Source: Lingula anatina
Lineage: Eukaryota; Brachiopoda; Lingulata; Lingulida; Lingulidae
Assembly: GCF_001039355.2 (NCBI RefSeq)
Contig: NW_019776058.1
Coordinates: 1-64,000, forward strand
DNA: 64,000 bases
Reading direction: 5' to 3'
The notes under the pieces are model-generated. The model was not told the origin of the DNA, did no database searches, and saw nothing but the letters and a program-made list of their open reading frames with translations. Shown piece by piece: positions 46,300-58,700 of this stretch (its first letter is position 1; the number at the start of each line of letters is the position of its first letter). The position numbers and the translations under genes were made by a program.

Positions 46300-47169
46300 A
46301 AAGTATAGACTAGTGTTCTTTTATGATATGATATATATTATGATCAGATAATAATTAATATATTTCAGATAAATTTTTAACTAACATGCACGAACTGATT
46401 AGATTTTTTGGTATAGATGATAATTATAGCAGTAATTAACTTAAGATGCCTGCTCATTTTGTCCTTTTCTAAGGCGTCTGTAACATTATCATTGAGGATT
46501 AAAGCTTGTTATATCTTTTGGTTTCATTTGGAATTTGACAATTGTTGTTTTGAAAATTGAACTGTTTATACAGAGATATAGTTATTTATAGAAAAACTAC
46601 AAATTTTTGTTGTAATTTGTGCATGATTGTTCATGACAAAATTGAGAAGCAGAGACCCAGGATTACATGCAGATTTGATGAAAGATTTTTTTCTAAGTGG
46701 CACACAGCAATTTCTTTTTTGTTTCTGTTACACTTTTATGTCAGTTTTACTTTGCCAATGACTGATTATATTGCAGTTTCTAACAGCTCTTAGAGGAGGT
46801 GAATGACTCAGAGAACAAAATGAAAGTTAAAATAAGAGTCTGAGGTATATCCTATATAAACACTATATTGGATTACACCTAAGTTGGTAAGGAAAGAACA
46901 CTCTCAGTGTCAGTCTTATCTTTTTATAATTCCACTTGTCATTGCTTATGCATGTAAATCCTTCCTGTTTTTTTTTTTTCCTATAGTTACTAAAGAGATA
47001 ACATCAGAGTACAGAGCTGATAAAAAAAGGCCGTTGATGTCAGCGCTCAGATTTTTGCATGGGGGTGGAGGCCATTTTGGCCCACAGACAGCATTTTATA
47101 GCCCTGTCTGCATGATGCTATGTGTATAATGCCTCCAGAGTAAGAATGCTATTTCTTTATGTGGGGTTC

Positions 47170-47172
<3 letters not shown>

Positions 47173-47227
<55 letters not shown>
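47173..47227. repeat. (AT)n microsatellite
   Basis: About 27 uninterrupted AT units. Confidence 0.95.
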
Positions 47228-47228
<1 letters not shown>

Positions 47229-48365
47229 CATAATCATCTCTCTAGTATATAGTTTGCCCATAGGAGGTGGGCGCAACATACTTTTTTCAGTTGTAATGAC
47301 ATTAAAAGCCTATCATTGCTGTGCCCAAAGCTGTGGGTTTGTAAGTGCTAAATTGGGTCATACATGCTTTACCCATTAATGTGGCTATCTTTTATACTAT
47401 ACCAGCATTGTGTAGTGTAGAGAATGAAATGCATATCTTACATTTTTATCAGCTGACTGGGTAGCTAGCTTATTGTTATCAAATTTCACTTTCATTTCTA
47501 ACAATGCCAATTATACTGGGTTTTTGAACTCGAGTCCATAAAATGGTGAGAAGTCCGTGTATAATTTTTAAAAATATATTATTAGTCATATTGTTCACAT
47601 TATCTTTTAATATTGTGACATCAGATATCACATTCAAAGGGGAAGATTCACTTTTTTTTTTTTTTACCACGACTGTTCTGCCAAGATTGGTATTTTCGTA
47701 TATTCTCTCTCATAGTCTGGTGGTTTTGGAGCAATTGGATAACAAATGAAGGGAAATTGACTCAGATTATAATGAAATGGGTTGGAAAGAAAGACCACTG
47801 TCAATGTAAGCAAGTTATGGTGGTAGTATATGTTGGCATGAGGTACGAAAACAGGTTTTGGGAAGAATTTCTTCTTTGTACCTCCCTGCTGGAGGTCCAT
47901 TTTGAAGTGGGGAAAATACAGCACACTGTCAGACTTGAAGCTCGAGTTCCTGGTTAATAAGTTGAAAAACAACATAATCTTGTTACAATATTACAAAGAA
48001 AATATTTTGTTCGTAAATGCAGTCATTGGAAAAACATTACTAGATTTCCTGATCTTTAACATATTTCATTTTGATAATTTATAAGAATAAATGTAAAAAC
48101 AGCTTTTTGTGTTGTTAATTTCATTGTCCGTGTAGCTTAGCCATGTCTTCAGTGATTATGCCAAAATGTAGTTTGGGTAAGATATCTGGAGCAACATGGT
48201 GGATTATAACCACTAGGTATGAAGTCCTGTAGTTATCAAGCAGTGGAGCTGTCAGCGGAAGATGTGCTTATTATTTATCATTATGTGCACCAGTTACTGA
48301 CACTTAGTATCCACTTATCTCTGAAACTGGGGCTGAAAACATCAAGAGTATGTTGATAATGGATA

Positions 48366-48564
48366 TAAGGGCTCATTTCCAATAAAACTATTATTCTATG
48401 TAGATCGCTCCCACTCTGCTGGGACTCTCGCAGAATGCAATCAGATTAACACCTACTTGCGTTGAGTACAAGCTGGTGATTATAGGAGTATGTTGTAAAC
48501 AAGAGGAGGCGTGTTAATTGATCCATCTACGTAGAATGGTAGTTTCATTGAGAATGAGCCCTTA
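48366..48564. mobile_element. MITE-like element with ~36-bp terminal inverted repeats
   Basis: Left end TAAGGGCTCATTTCCAATAA and the reverse complement of the right end TAAGGGCTCATTCTCAATGA match almost throughout, extending inwards to ATTCTAYGTAGAT on both sides. Total about 199 bp with no open frame. The TA at each tip suggests a TA target duplication (Tc1/mariner-type mobilisation), which is inference. Confidence 0.8.
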
Positions 48565-49704
48565 GTTACCTGTAATTCTCTGGAAAGCACAAAAAAGTTG
48601 ACAGGATTTACGGGCCACATTACAATCGAGGGGGCTGCTTTTTTTCACTTGAGCCCAATTTTTTGTCTATGTTCAAACCAATGAGAATGATGCTTACAAC
48701 TCCACCTACTTCCACTTGACATGGGCAGAATATAAAACAAGGAATGTGGCACTTAGGGTAATTATGCATTTTATTTTATGCAATACTAAAACATTTGGAT
48801 TTTTCCCCTTTCATAATTTTAAGTTGGAAAATATTACATTGTTTTCCCTTGATAATTTTAAAAACTTTTTTTTAAAACTTGTATAAAAGACTGATACAAA
48901 TTTTGGTCTTTTTGAACTTCGAAAATTAAAAATGGATATAAAAAAGATATTTTTAAAGTAACATAACTGTCATTTGATTATTCATAAATCTGAGGAAAAC
49001 TTCCTTTTACATTACTATATTTATTTTCATAAAAAGTACAGCATATTCAAAGTGTGTGACTGTCACATATGGGTTTTTACTGCCATGGCAAAGAATGTTT
49101 ATAAAAATAATCAAATTTATGTGAAATCGTGTTATTTGCAAAACTTCAAACTGCAAATTTTTAAAGTGGATATACATATATTACCATATTGCTAATGCTT
49201 TTTTCAAAAGAAATACACGTCACAAAGCACTGTATCTCCCAGGAAAGGATGAGTCATGATTAGCTGCCCCTCTTAATTTGCCCACAGAAACATGATTATA
49301 ATTTTTTCTTCCTTTCTTTTGCATACTTTCAATATGTGGAAGTATAATTACAGATTACGCTGCTTTATAAAATGATGCCTTATTAATGATGAAAGAATGT
49401 GAGCTTAAATTTCATTTATCTTTTTGCTATCAATTAATTGCCTAATTCATTAAGTTAACCACATTTCAGTTTGTACTGAATTTGGTAAAAAAATTCTATC
49501 AACTCTAAACAAATATATCAATCTTCAAATCAATGAGCATATCTCATACGGATAAGTGGTTATTCATAGAGTACATGTGATCATCATTTCATGACAAAGG
49601 TCGGCACCCATTATACAAAACTCTCTCATGGTGTGCCTTTGGCAAGGAATGCAGGCTCCATTTTCCTAATTCTGTTTTTTTTAAATATTTTTTTCCGCGA
49701 GGTT

Positions 49705-52700
49705 TTAGCGCATTACAGGCATGGCAGTGGCTGCTTGTGTGTCCGTAGCATCGTCCTCGCGCCACATCTGTGTAATTGTCTTGGTTTGGGTGTAGAAATG
49801 GATTCCCTGGAGGAGAAACATGACAAAAATGAGAACAGAAAGAATTACAAACAGATACATATACATGTATATAAACAGGAGGTGAAAATAAATTTACCTG
49901 AGTCTCTGAGTCCTTCACATTGACAACCTGGGGAGAGGGGGAGCAGACAAATTATATTACACACCAATAACCTCACTTGATTACAACTGGTAATTTTTTT
50001 TTCTGATCAGTTTTATGTAAGTATTGTCCATCTTATATTCCATTTTAGGATAACACCCTCTTCATATCCAAGACACCATTTCCATGAACACATATCTCAG
50101 ACTGTTATTAACTAAGTGTTAATCCAGTGTTGCCCTACATCTTCAGACTTCAATTATCAAATGTTAATGTTGATCATGGTAGTGACTGAAGTATAATGCC
50201 TTCCCTGAACAATTTAGGTATTGCCTTACTTCTTTTAAATATTTGAATATCAAAATTGATTTAGCAGTTGCAACAGAAAGAAAAATAAAGAACCAATTAT
50301 TACCCACTGACAATGCTACCAATGGGGTTTTAGACATATTCGTACTTCTCAAACCTGCCAGAAAAATGAATATGCTCCACAGAAAGTTTATTGTAACCAA
50401 AGTTTATTGTAACCAAGCAAACCCTGTTGTGGTGATAAGGTGCATGTATTCTACCAGTAAATTACCAATCTAGAGGTTTCCTTCCTTTGTTTTGTAAGTG
50501 AACTATTACTTTTGTCCTCTTTTAGCTATGCAAATAAATAAATAAGCAGGTGGCAACCTTGCATAAAAAACCTAAAATTTTATATTTATTGGAAGTTTCT
50601 TGCTAAAACAAATGAAAATATTGCCCATCTTATATTCAATTCTAGGACACCCTCTCCCATGAACAAAATCTCAACCTTAAATAATTGTGTGTTAACCAAG
50701 TGCTTCCTCACTCTATCACAGAAGTGATTCTAATATCCTCCTTTAACAATGAAATAGTAAGGTGTTGCCTTACTTCTTTTAAGAGCCTGATTATCAAATT
50801 CTTGTAGCAGCTGCAACAGAAAGAGAAACAACGAACTAATTATCACCCAATGACAAAATGCTACCAACGGGTATTTAGTCATATTCTCCACTCTAAAACC
50901 TGCCAGAAGTATGTGTGCCAAAAATAAAATTACCCATCTACAGCATTCCTTCCTTCACTAAATATTCTTTATTATTCATTTTTTAAGTGAACAATGCTGT
51001 AAATCCTTCATAATAAACATTTGCAGTTATAAACAGCTTTAAGCTGGCGGCAACCTTGCATAAGATATGTACCTAAATGTTCATATTTATTACATTTCCT
51101 GCTAACACACCAGAACTGCTCTCCATTAGAAAGCCCTCTGCATACAGTATTATCAAAACAAATAAAGCTCCTACAGCCAAAGGATCCTATTTCCTGTGCC
51201 TGAAGTCATGTTTTTGTAAAATGATCAATATATCAATAATTTTGTCCTTGAACGGAATTGACACTAAACTAGCAATATTGAAAACCGGATATCAGATTTG
51301 AGGTAAACCGTGGCTGTTATGGGAATTGCTCACTGTTCAAAACATAACCATTTCCTCCACTCCAACAATGAATTCATCAATAATGACAGTCATTTCTCTA
51401 AAAAGAATTACCTAATTCAACAATCTGTCTGTTTGTGATAATAGCTCATCCTCACATTGTCCAATTTCTTTTGGTGTGTGCATCAAAAGATTTTCATCAG
51501 TATGATATGAAAAAACATTCACAGTTTCAGAAATTTGAGAAGAATTAGAACCATGTATTAAAAAGCTGACAAACAGTTCATGCAACAATTGACAAACAAA
51601 ATTTAAAAAAAAATAAAAATGACTCTATACTTGATAAACGGAATAAATGTTCAAGATGTAACCTTTTGCTCCTAAAGTTCAAAATGGTGGATTTTGAGGG
51701 AAAATGTGTGATATATACCATATTACGTACTGAGTGAGAGTGAAAAAGCCATTTTGTGGGATACAAACTCAGTGCATACCATTGTACATGTAGAAGCACA
51801 TAGACATGTAGCAGTGACATGTAAAAGTCTAGGATACAGCATGCAAATAATCAATCAACCCCACAAATGGATGCCAAGAATCGATCTTCAACGCAAAACA
51901 CTATCTACATTAGGTCAATGGCATGGTTTTCTTTGATAGTGTTTAAGAAAATTATGCTACAGACAATAGTCCAGTTTTTTCTAAAATAAATTACATCATC
52001 TTTCCTATTAAAATAAAAGAAGAAATAAAGTCATGCAAAATCACTATTTGAGCAAGCATCTTTAATATGAACAGCAACCATAACTATCCATCAAGATTCT
52101 TAAAGATATCTATTTTGAGACAAATACTTCATTTGAAAAGTCAGTATGCAAAAACTGACGTTATCATAAATCCTATTTTTAACTGATTGCCCATTTAGTG
52201 AACATAATGACAGAAAAAATGGAATAGTACAAGGACAATGCTGAAGGTTACAACTAAATTGGCTAAGAAATTACAGTGTTGGGCATGATAAGAACTTTGC
52301 ATTTTCAACACCTGTGCTTTTCAAAACAAAAAATTCATCCATTATTGTAAACAGTTACTTTTTAATGTATATTACTATTTCTATATAAATATCCTTTAAA
52401 AATGAGTGAGATCAGGATTTTTTTACAGATAAGACCAGACAAAACTGATAAGTTGGTTAATCCACAAAGAAAGTTTTTTTTTCAGCATAACAAAGAAGAA
52501 AATAACCGTGCAAAAAACTTATTTCCTCATATTAGTTCAGTCAAACTTGTTGGACAATTCATCAGTACTGTCTGGCCTACCATTAAATTGAGTAACATGG
52601 CAGTTGTATCACTTTAATAGGTTTCTGGCAACTTAAATGTTCCCAGATGGAAAAATTTTCACTAGCACACCAAGTAAAACAGCTGTCAAACTGGAGGTCA

Positions 52701-55700
52701 AAATGACCACAGACTGAAATGTTAAACAAATGGAAAAAATAAAACATTTGTTTAAGGCAAAAAATTAAACAGTCCACAAAATCAAGTAACCAATTTAAAA
52801 AGTAATACTTCCTTTAAGTCCAAACTTAATACTTTCATTTCCACATCTTTGACAGGTAGATTGCTTTCACCTGATAAAATTCTCACTTATCAAAGTCACC
52901 AAATGCACAACCTCTCGGGATAAATTCTCACGATTTTCACCCCCCTCAAGCCACATCCTCAATGTTTCACAGGTGTGAAATGGATGGTAAATCAACATGC
53001 TAACCATACACAGGTGGTTTTATTTGATAACTCTAGATTCAGTAACTCAACCAACTCCTTCCTAATCTGAAAACTTGTAGTGAGTCCAAGAGTTATTGAA
53101 ACAGACTTCCCCTTTCAAGTCACCCTCCCACTTAAATTTTCTAGTCATCAAATATTAGACCAAATAATTACATTTTGGTTATTTACAGTATTACAGATTC
53201 CTGGTATGGATCTAAGTAATATCAACATCAACTGCCAATTCCTAAATTCAAAATGATTCCTTATTATCAAAACCTGAGCCAAAGGAATTTATCAATTTCC
53301 ATTCCACTTGTCATTGTTTTTTCAAATCAAACTTCATTTTATTTTGAAATGCTTGACTAAAATCATTAGACTTGATATAAAATATTAATATTCACATATC
53401 CCCAGTTTGCCTCCCACCATTCCTTTACTAATGATATTACTTTCATCATCACCTTCAAAGCATTGCTCCAACACATAAAGTTAACTTATAAAAAATTTAA
53501 AAGCAATAAGTATAAGTGCCTTTGTTCCTTTTTTTTTTTTTCGTTCCAATCATGTACAACAAAATATGAAATACCACAAAGTAATGCTACAACTCAACTG
53601 GCCTGTCAATAATAGAAATGATCAATGTGCCATAAAACATTCATCCTTTGTGCCTATATACAGCTGGGGAAGTTCATTATTAGGCTCTCAAAGAGTAGTT
53701 TATTGTATCTTCTATTGAAACTGCAGCATGGTCCAAAAAACTAGGTGTATCCCCATGAGAATTTAACAAAGCCTTCTCAGCTTGATATAAGAAGCCTTTT
53801 CTAGAATATGGTTCAATGCAGAAAACCATTATGTATGAATTATGTGTATTTTTATATTATAATGTCCATAAACTCAGGGCCACAAATGTGTACCTATTTA
53901 AACTCATTTTGTCAGCAAAAAAGACCCAAGTTCTGGCAAATTTTTTGGACTGTAAAATGTTTCAACTAAGGTTTAAAACAGTATTTTTTGTGGATTTAAA
54001 CAAAACATTTGTATCTTGTGCAGCCCAATGACAACTGCATTTCAATTCAAGACCATAAGACTTTTTTTTCCCCTGCAAAATCAACAAGATTAGAGAACTT
54101 TCAACTTCAAGGTTTCACATAAAGCTTAACATCATTTAAAGTAATTTACAATGCCTCAAGTGATTTGCTTTTAAATCTAATCAAACAATTGCATGTTATG
54201 TGATACAGATATCAAATTCAGTAGAGATAACCTCAATGTGATAAATACTGGAACAATTCCCAAACTGTAAATCATTTTCACTGGAACAAATTTATTTCTT
54301 CCAAATCAAATTGATATTTAGTGCAATCATTATTTTCATTATACCAGAACACGCAAGAGCCTGACACAATCACCGTTTCTCACCTAATGCAATTTGCAAA
54401 TGATATCCACTGCTATGGACACAATAAAACAGTCTGCAAAGTAAACCACTGTCCTGACTGGCAATCCCAGTCTAAATGCTGAAGTCTTTTTAATAGCCTT
54501 TTGAAAATCCCATGTTTTTGTTCTTAATTGTAATTGGAAGCTTGTTTAATCTTAATGTGTTAATTAAAGTAATTTTTGTGAAAATTGAACTTGAGGCAGT
54601 GAATTTTGGTTCAAGCTAGTAGATTCAAAACATGGTGGCCTGGATGGTCTGTAAGTTCACAAGTACTGGGCACAGACTGATAAAACGTGTGGTATTTTCT
54701 CCTTAGTATAAATTTTTTTCAGGGATTCATACAGAAGAAAATGAACGAAACATTCCATGGGTTATTTTATAACTTGGATTTAGAACATTTATCAATATCA
54801 CATTTTCTCATTCCAATTTATAGAATTCTACAAACTTTTCATTTTTGTACTCTACATACACTGGGCTATTTAAGATGCCTTGTCAAAACTTTCACTAACT
54901 GGATACAAATATTGCATATACTCCAATGAAAGATTCCAAAAACATGTACAATCTCATGTCACCATTTCCTTTTAAAGACCTCTCTTATGATCAGTACCAG
55001 GCATGAGACTGCCATTTAGTGAAGAAGTCTGAAAATGTGACATGGGGGATAGGCCAACTTTTTATTGCAGATTTGCATCAACCTTGACGAATCTCAGGAA
55101 CCACCAGAGTTGAATTAAAAAATGCTGAATTTCACTTTTCTGCAGAAAAAGCTCATGTCTGCATATTAGCAATCAGTGTATCAAGTTTACCTGTTTCCAA
55201 TTACCTTGCTGTCATTACACACCCCTATCAGCAATCACTGTTTCAAGTTTACCTGTTTTCAATTACGTTTTAGCGATTTTATTAAAATGTTTTAAGTTAA
55301 CCGGTTTCCCATTACACACCCAAATATTAACAATCAGTGTATCAAGTTTACCTGTTTCCCATAGAAATGGCTGTCCCCTCTGAACGATCCTCTGGAACCA
55401 GTGAAAGAGAACATGGGCAGAGGCACAGGGATGGGGACATTTACACCAACCTGAACCAAGAGAAAGTCCACTGTTAAATCTTTAATCAGATTTACAACCA
55501 AAATTGATCCGCAGACTAACAGATCTGGGAACTAATATGGCCTTTAACCCACTTGAAAGCTTGCCACGTAATCCCCATGAGGAATCTATTCAGTGTCTAT
55601 TAGGGGTTTATGCGGCAAGTATTTAAGTGGGTCAGCCATGATTGATCAGGGGATCAGTTAGTCTGCAGATCAACTGGTTATGAATGCAGCCATTGCAACT

Positions 55701-58700
55701 TAATTCTACATAATTTTACTCTTCTTTTCTCTAAACCTTGTTCTCTTACACCATTGAGCAATATGTTCTTTCTTATAAGAAGAATATCAAAAGAATAATT
55801 TTTTTTTTCAGTATTTTAATATCTAAATGCAAAATATAACTTTCCTTACCTCTTTGATGACCTAGAATATTTTTTCCCTAACTTCTTGTGTGAGCTTTTA
55901 AAAAAAGTGTCTTACCTGTCCAACATCAATCTTTGAAATAAATTTGCGCGCTGTGGCGCCATTGTTTGTAAAGATGGCAGTTCCATTTCCATATGCATTA
56001 TCATTAATAACTTGAATAGCTTCATCAAGGGTATCTGCTTCCATACACAGAAGAACTGGTCCAAAGATTTCCTCTTTGTAACACTTCATCTTTGGCTATA
56101 AATTAAAAGTGAATAAAATTCAGTTCCACTGCAATTTGTCAATACTTCACAACCATGTCAAGTAAATTGAACAAAACAGAACACAAAACCGATTTAGGAT
56201 GAGCTGAGCTGTATTCTACACAGGGATCTCTCTAAAATGACTAACTTCGACCAAATAACTAATATTCTTTAAACCAGTGACAAAGTGGCCCAAATAACCC
56301 AAATATTAACATTAAGCACTTGGTACAGTCTTATTGTTAGCTAGGGCCTCGACTCACCTGGACATGGTTCAGAATGGTTGGTCCAACAAAATTTCCCTTC
56401 TCATATCCAGGCACCACCACATTTCTGCCATCCAGGAGCATTTCTGCTCCCTCGTCCACACCGCTCTGAATGAGATCACACACACGTTTCTTGGCCTCAG
56501 GACTGATCAGTGGCCCCAGGTCTGCACCAGGCTCACTTCCTGTGAAAAACAATTTTTTATTTAATGACACTATTTTTTTTATTATTACTTTTTTTTTTTT
56601 TGTCTAATGAAATTGAACAATACATTTCCAAGGATTAACATCTAGACTGACTCCGTACCTTATATAAAAAATTTTCACACAGCACCAATGCACAGCCTTT
56701 GAAAACTCTTTCTCTAAATACCTGCATGAACTTTCAGTTTCTGTGCTCTCTCCACAAGTTCAGGTAGCCATGTCTTTGCCTCCCCTACAAACACAGCTGT
56801 AGATAATGCCATACACCTCTGTCCTGCTGCACCAAACCCAGCTCCACACAGCTAAAATATGGGAATATATGGATAAACTTATGATCCATCCATCTTTGCA
56901 ATAAATATGCGTGCATTGGTGCCGTTGTTTTTAAAGATGGCATGCTGGGCTCATGCTGCCTATTACTGTTTAATAGTAACAACTGGTTCAACTTTTTTCA
57001 ATATTATATCTACAACTCAAAGCAATACACTGTGGACTTTTTTAACTGTAGTAATTAACTAGATTAATGCTGCACTTATGAATAAAAATTTGATTCTAAA
57101 ATCTTTCCATGTGCTTTAAACAGTATCATTACTATCAAAAAAAATTATATTATAAATAAAGAACACTCATCATTATACAATTCAAAGATTAAAAAAATTC
57201 ATTGAGTACTTGGTACTATACACTGAATAATACAAAAAAAAAACTTAAAGCTAAGTTCTTTTGAATAATCAAGATAATAAAACATGTTTTCTGCTCATAC
57301 CTGATTTAGAGCCATTTCCTTGTTGGCATCTGGCATTATCACTCCATGGTTTTTGGCTCCCTGTCAAAGTTTTTTTTTATAAAAATGATACATATGAAAT
57401 ATTCAAAACATCAGTTTCAAGTTTGAACATACACTTAATATCACAGGTCTATTAAACATCTCTTCAAAGAGTACATAAATTTCCCAAAAAAGAAATAACC
57501 CCATTAAGTGTCATTCAGAAAGCACTGAATAAATGCCTTAACCTTGCAAATATACTCTTTGAATAAATGTCACATTCTTGCAAATAACCCAATTTAATAT
57601 TTAAAAAAATAATAATGAGTTAATTATTAAGGCATATTGCTTCTCTGTCTCTCCAACATTAAGTCTTGAGTGTTAAAATGTATACATACCATATTGCTCT
57701 GCACTCTTTTGCCATTCTTTGAACCTCTCTCATAGATGTATTGACCCTAAAATGAGTAAAATAGGTAGATTTTTCTGTTAAAATATAAATGTAAACATTT
57801 TTGCTACAATCACACAGTTTACCTTTTCTTTAAATATATAAAGATTTTTCTGTTCAAAATATAAATGTAAACATTTTAGCTACAATGACATAGTTTACCT
57901 TTTCTTTAAATATATAAAAAGATTTACCAAAATAAAATTNTTTGTATCTTGTGCAGCCCAATGACAACTGCATTTCAATTCAAGACCATAAGACTTTTTT
58001 TTCCCCTGCAAAATCAACAAGATTAGAGAACTTTCAACTTCAAGGTTTCACATAAAGCTTAACATCATTTAAAGTAATTTACAATGCCTCAAGTGATATG
58101 CTTTTAAATCTAATCAAACAATTGCATGTTATGTGATACAGATATCAAATTCAGTAGAGATAACCTCAATGTGATAAATACTGGAACAATTCCCAAACTG
58201 TAAATTATTTTCACTGGAACAAATTTATTTCTTCCAAATCAAATTGATATTTAGTGCAATCATTATTTTCATTATACCAGAACACGCAAGAGCCTGACAC
58301 AATCACCGTTTCTCACCTAATGCAATTTGCAAATGATATCCACTGCTATGGACACAATAAAACAGTCTGCAAAGTAAACCACTGTCCTGACTGCCAATCC
58401 CAGTCTAAATGCTGAAGTCTTTTTAATAGCCTTTTGAAAACCCTGTGTTTTTGTTCTTAATTGTAATTGGAAGCTTGTTTAATCTTAATGTGTTAATTTA
58501 AGTAATTTTTGTGAAAATTGAACTTGAGGCAGTGAATTTTGGTTCAAGCTAGTAGATTCAAAACATGGTGGCCTGGATGGTCTGTAAGTTCACAAGTACT
58601 TGGCACAGACTGGTAAAACGTGTGCTATTTTCTCTTTAGTAACAAATTTTTTCAGGGATTCATACAGAAGAAAATGAACGAAAAATTCCATGGGTTATTC

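Larger units (their letters stand above)
46300..49704. other. Convergent 3' region between SOCS4/5 and ALDH6A1
   Basis: No supported gene. Contains the SOCS 3' UTR (possible ATTAAA at 46499, AATAAA at 48086-48091), an AT microsatellite at 47173-47227, and a MITE-like element at 48366-48564. Several open frames of 60-110 codons here lack similarity. Confidence 0.6.
54008..57939. repeat. ALDH6A1 tandem duplication, copy A
   Basis: About 3.93 kb, nearly identical to 57941-62114, differing by scattered substitutions and small indels at roughly 1-2 percent by eye. Contains six ALDH6A1 exons; its upstream edge (57939) abuts a single N. Confidence 0.93.

Noticed and set aside
49591-49923. 110-codon plus-strand open frame opposite the last ALDH6A1 exon
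   Set aside because: The minus strand reads the conserved ALDH6A1 C-terminus with proper acceptor and stop; the plus frame is a shadow.
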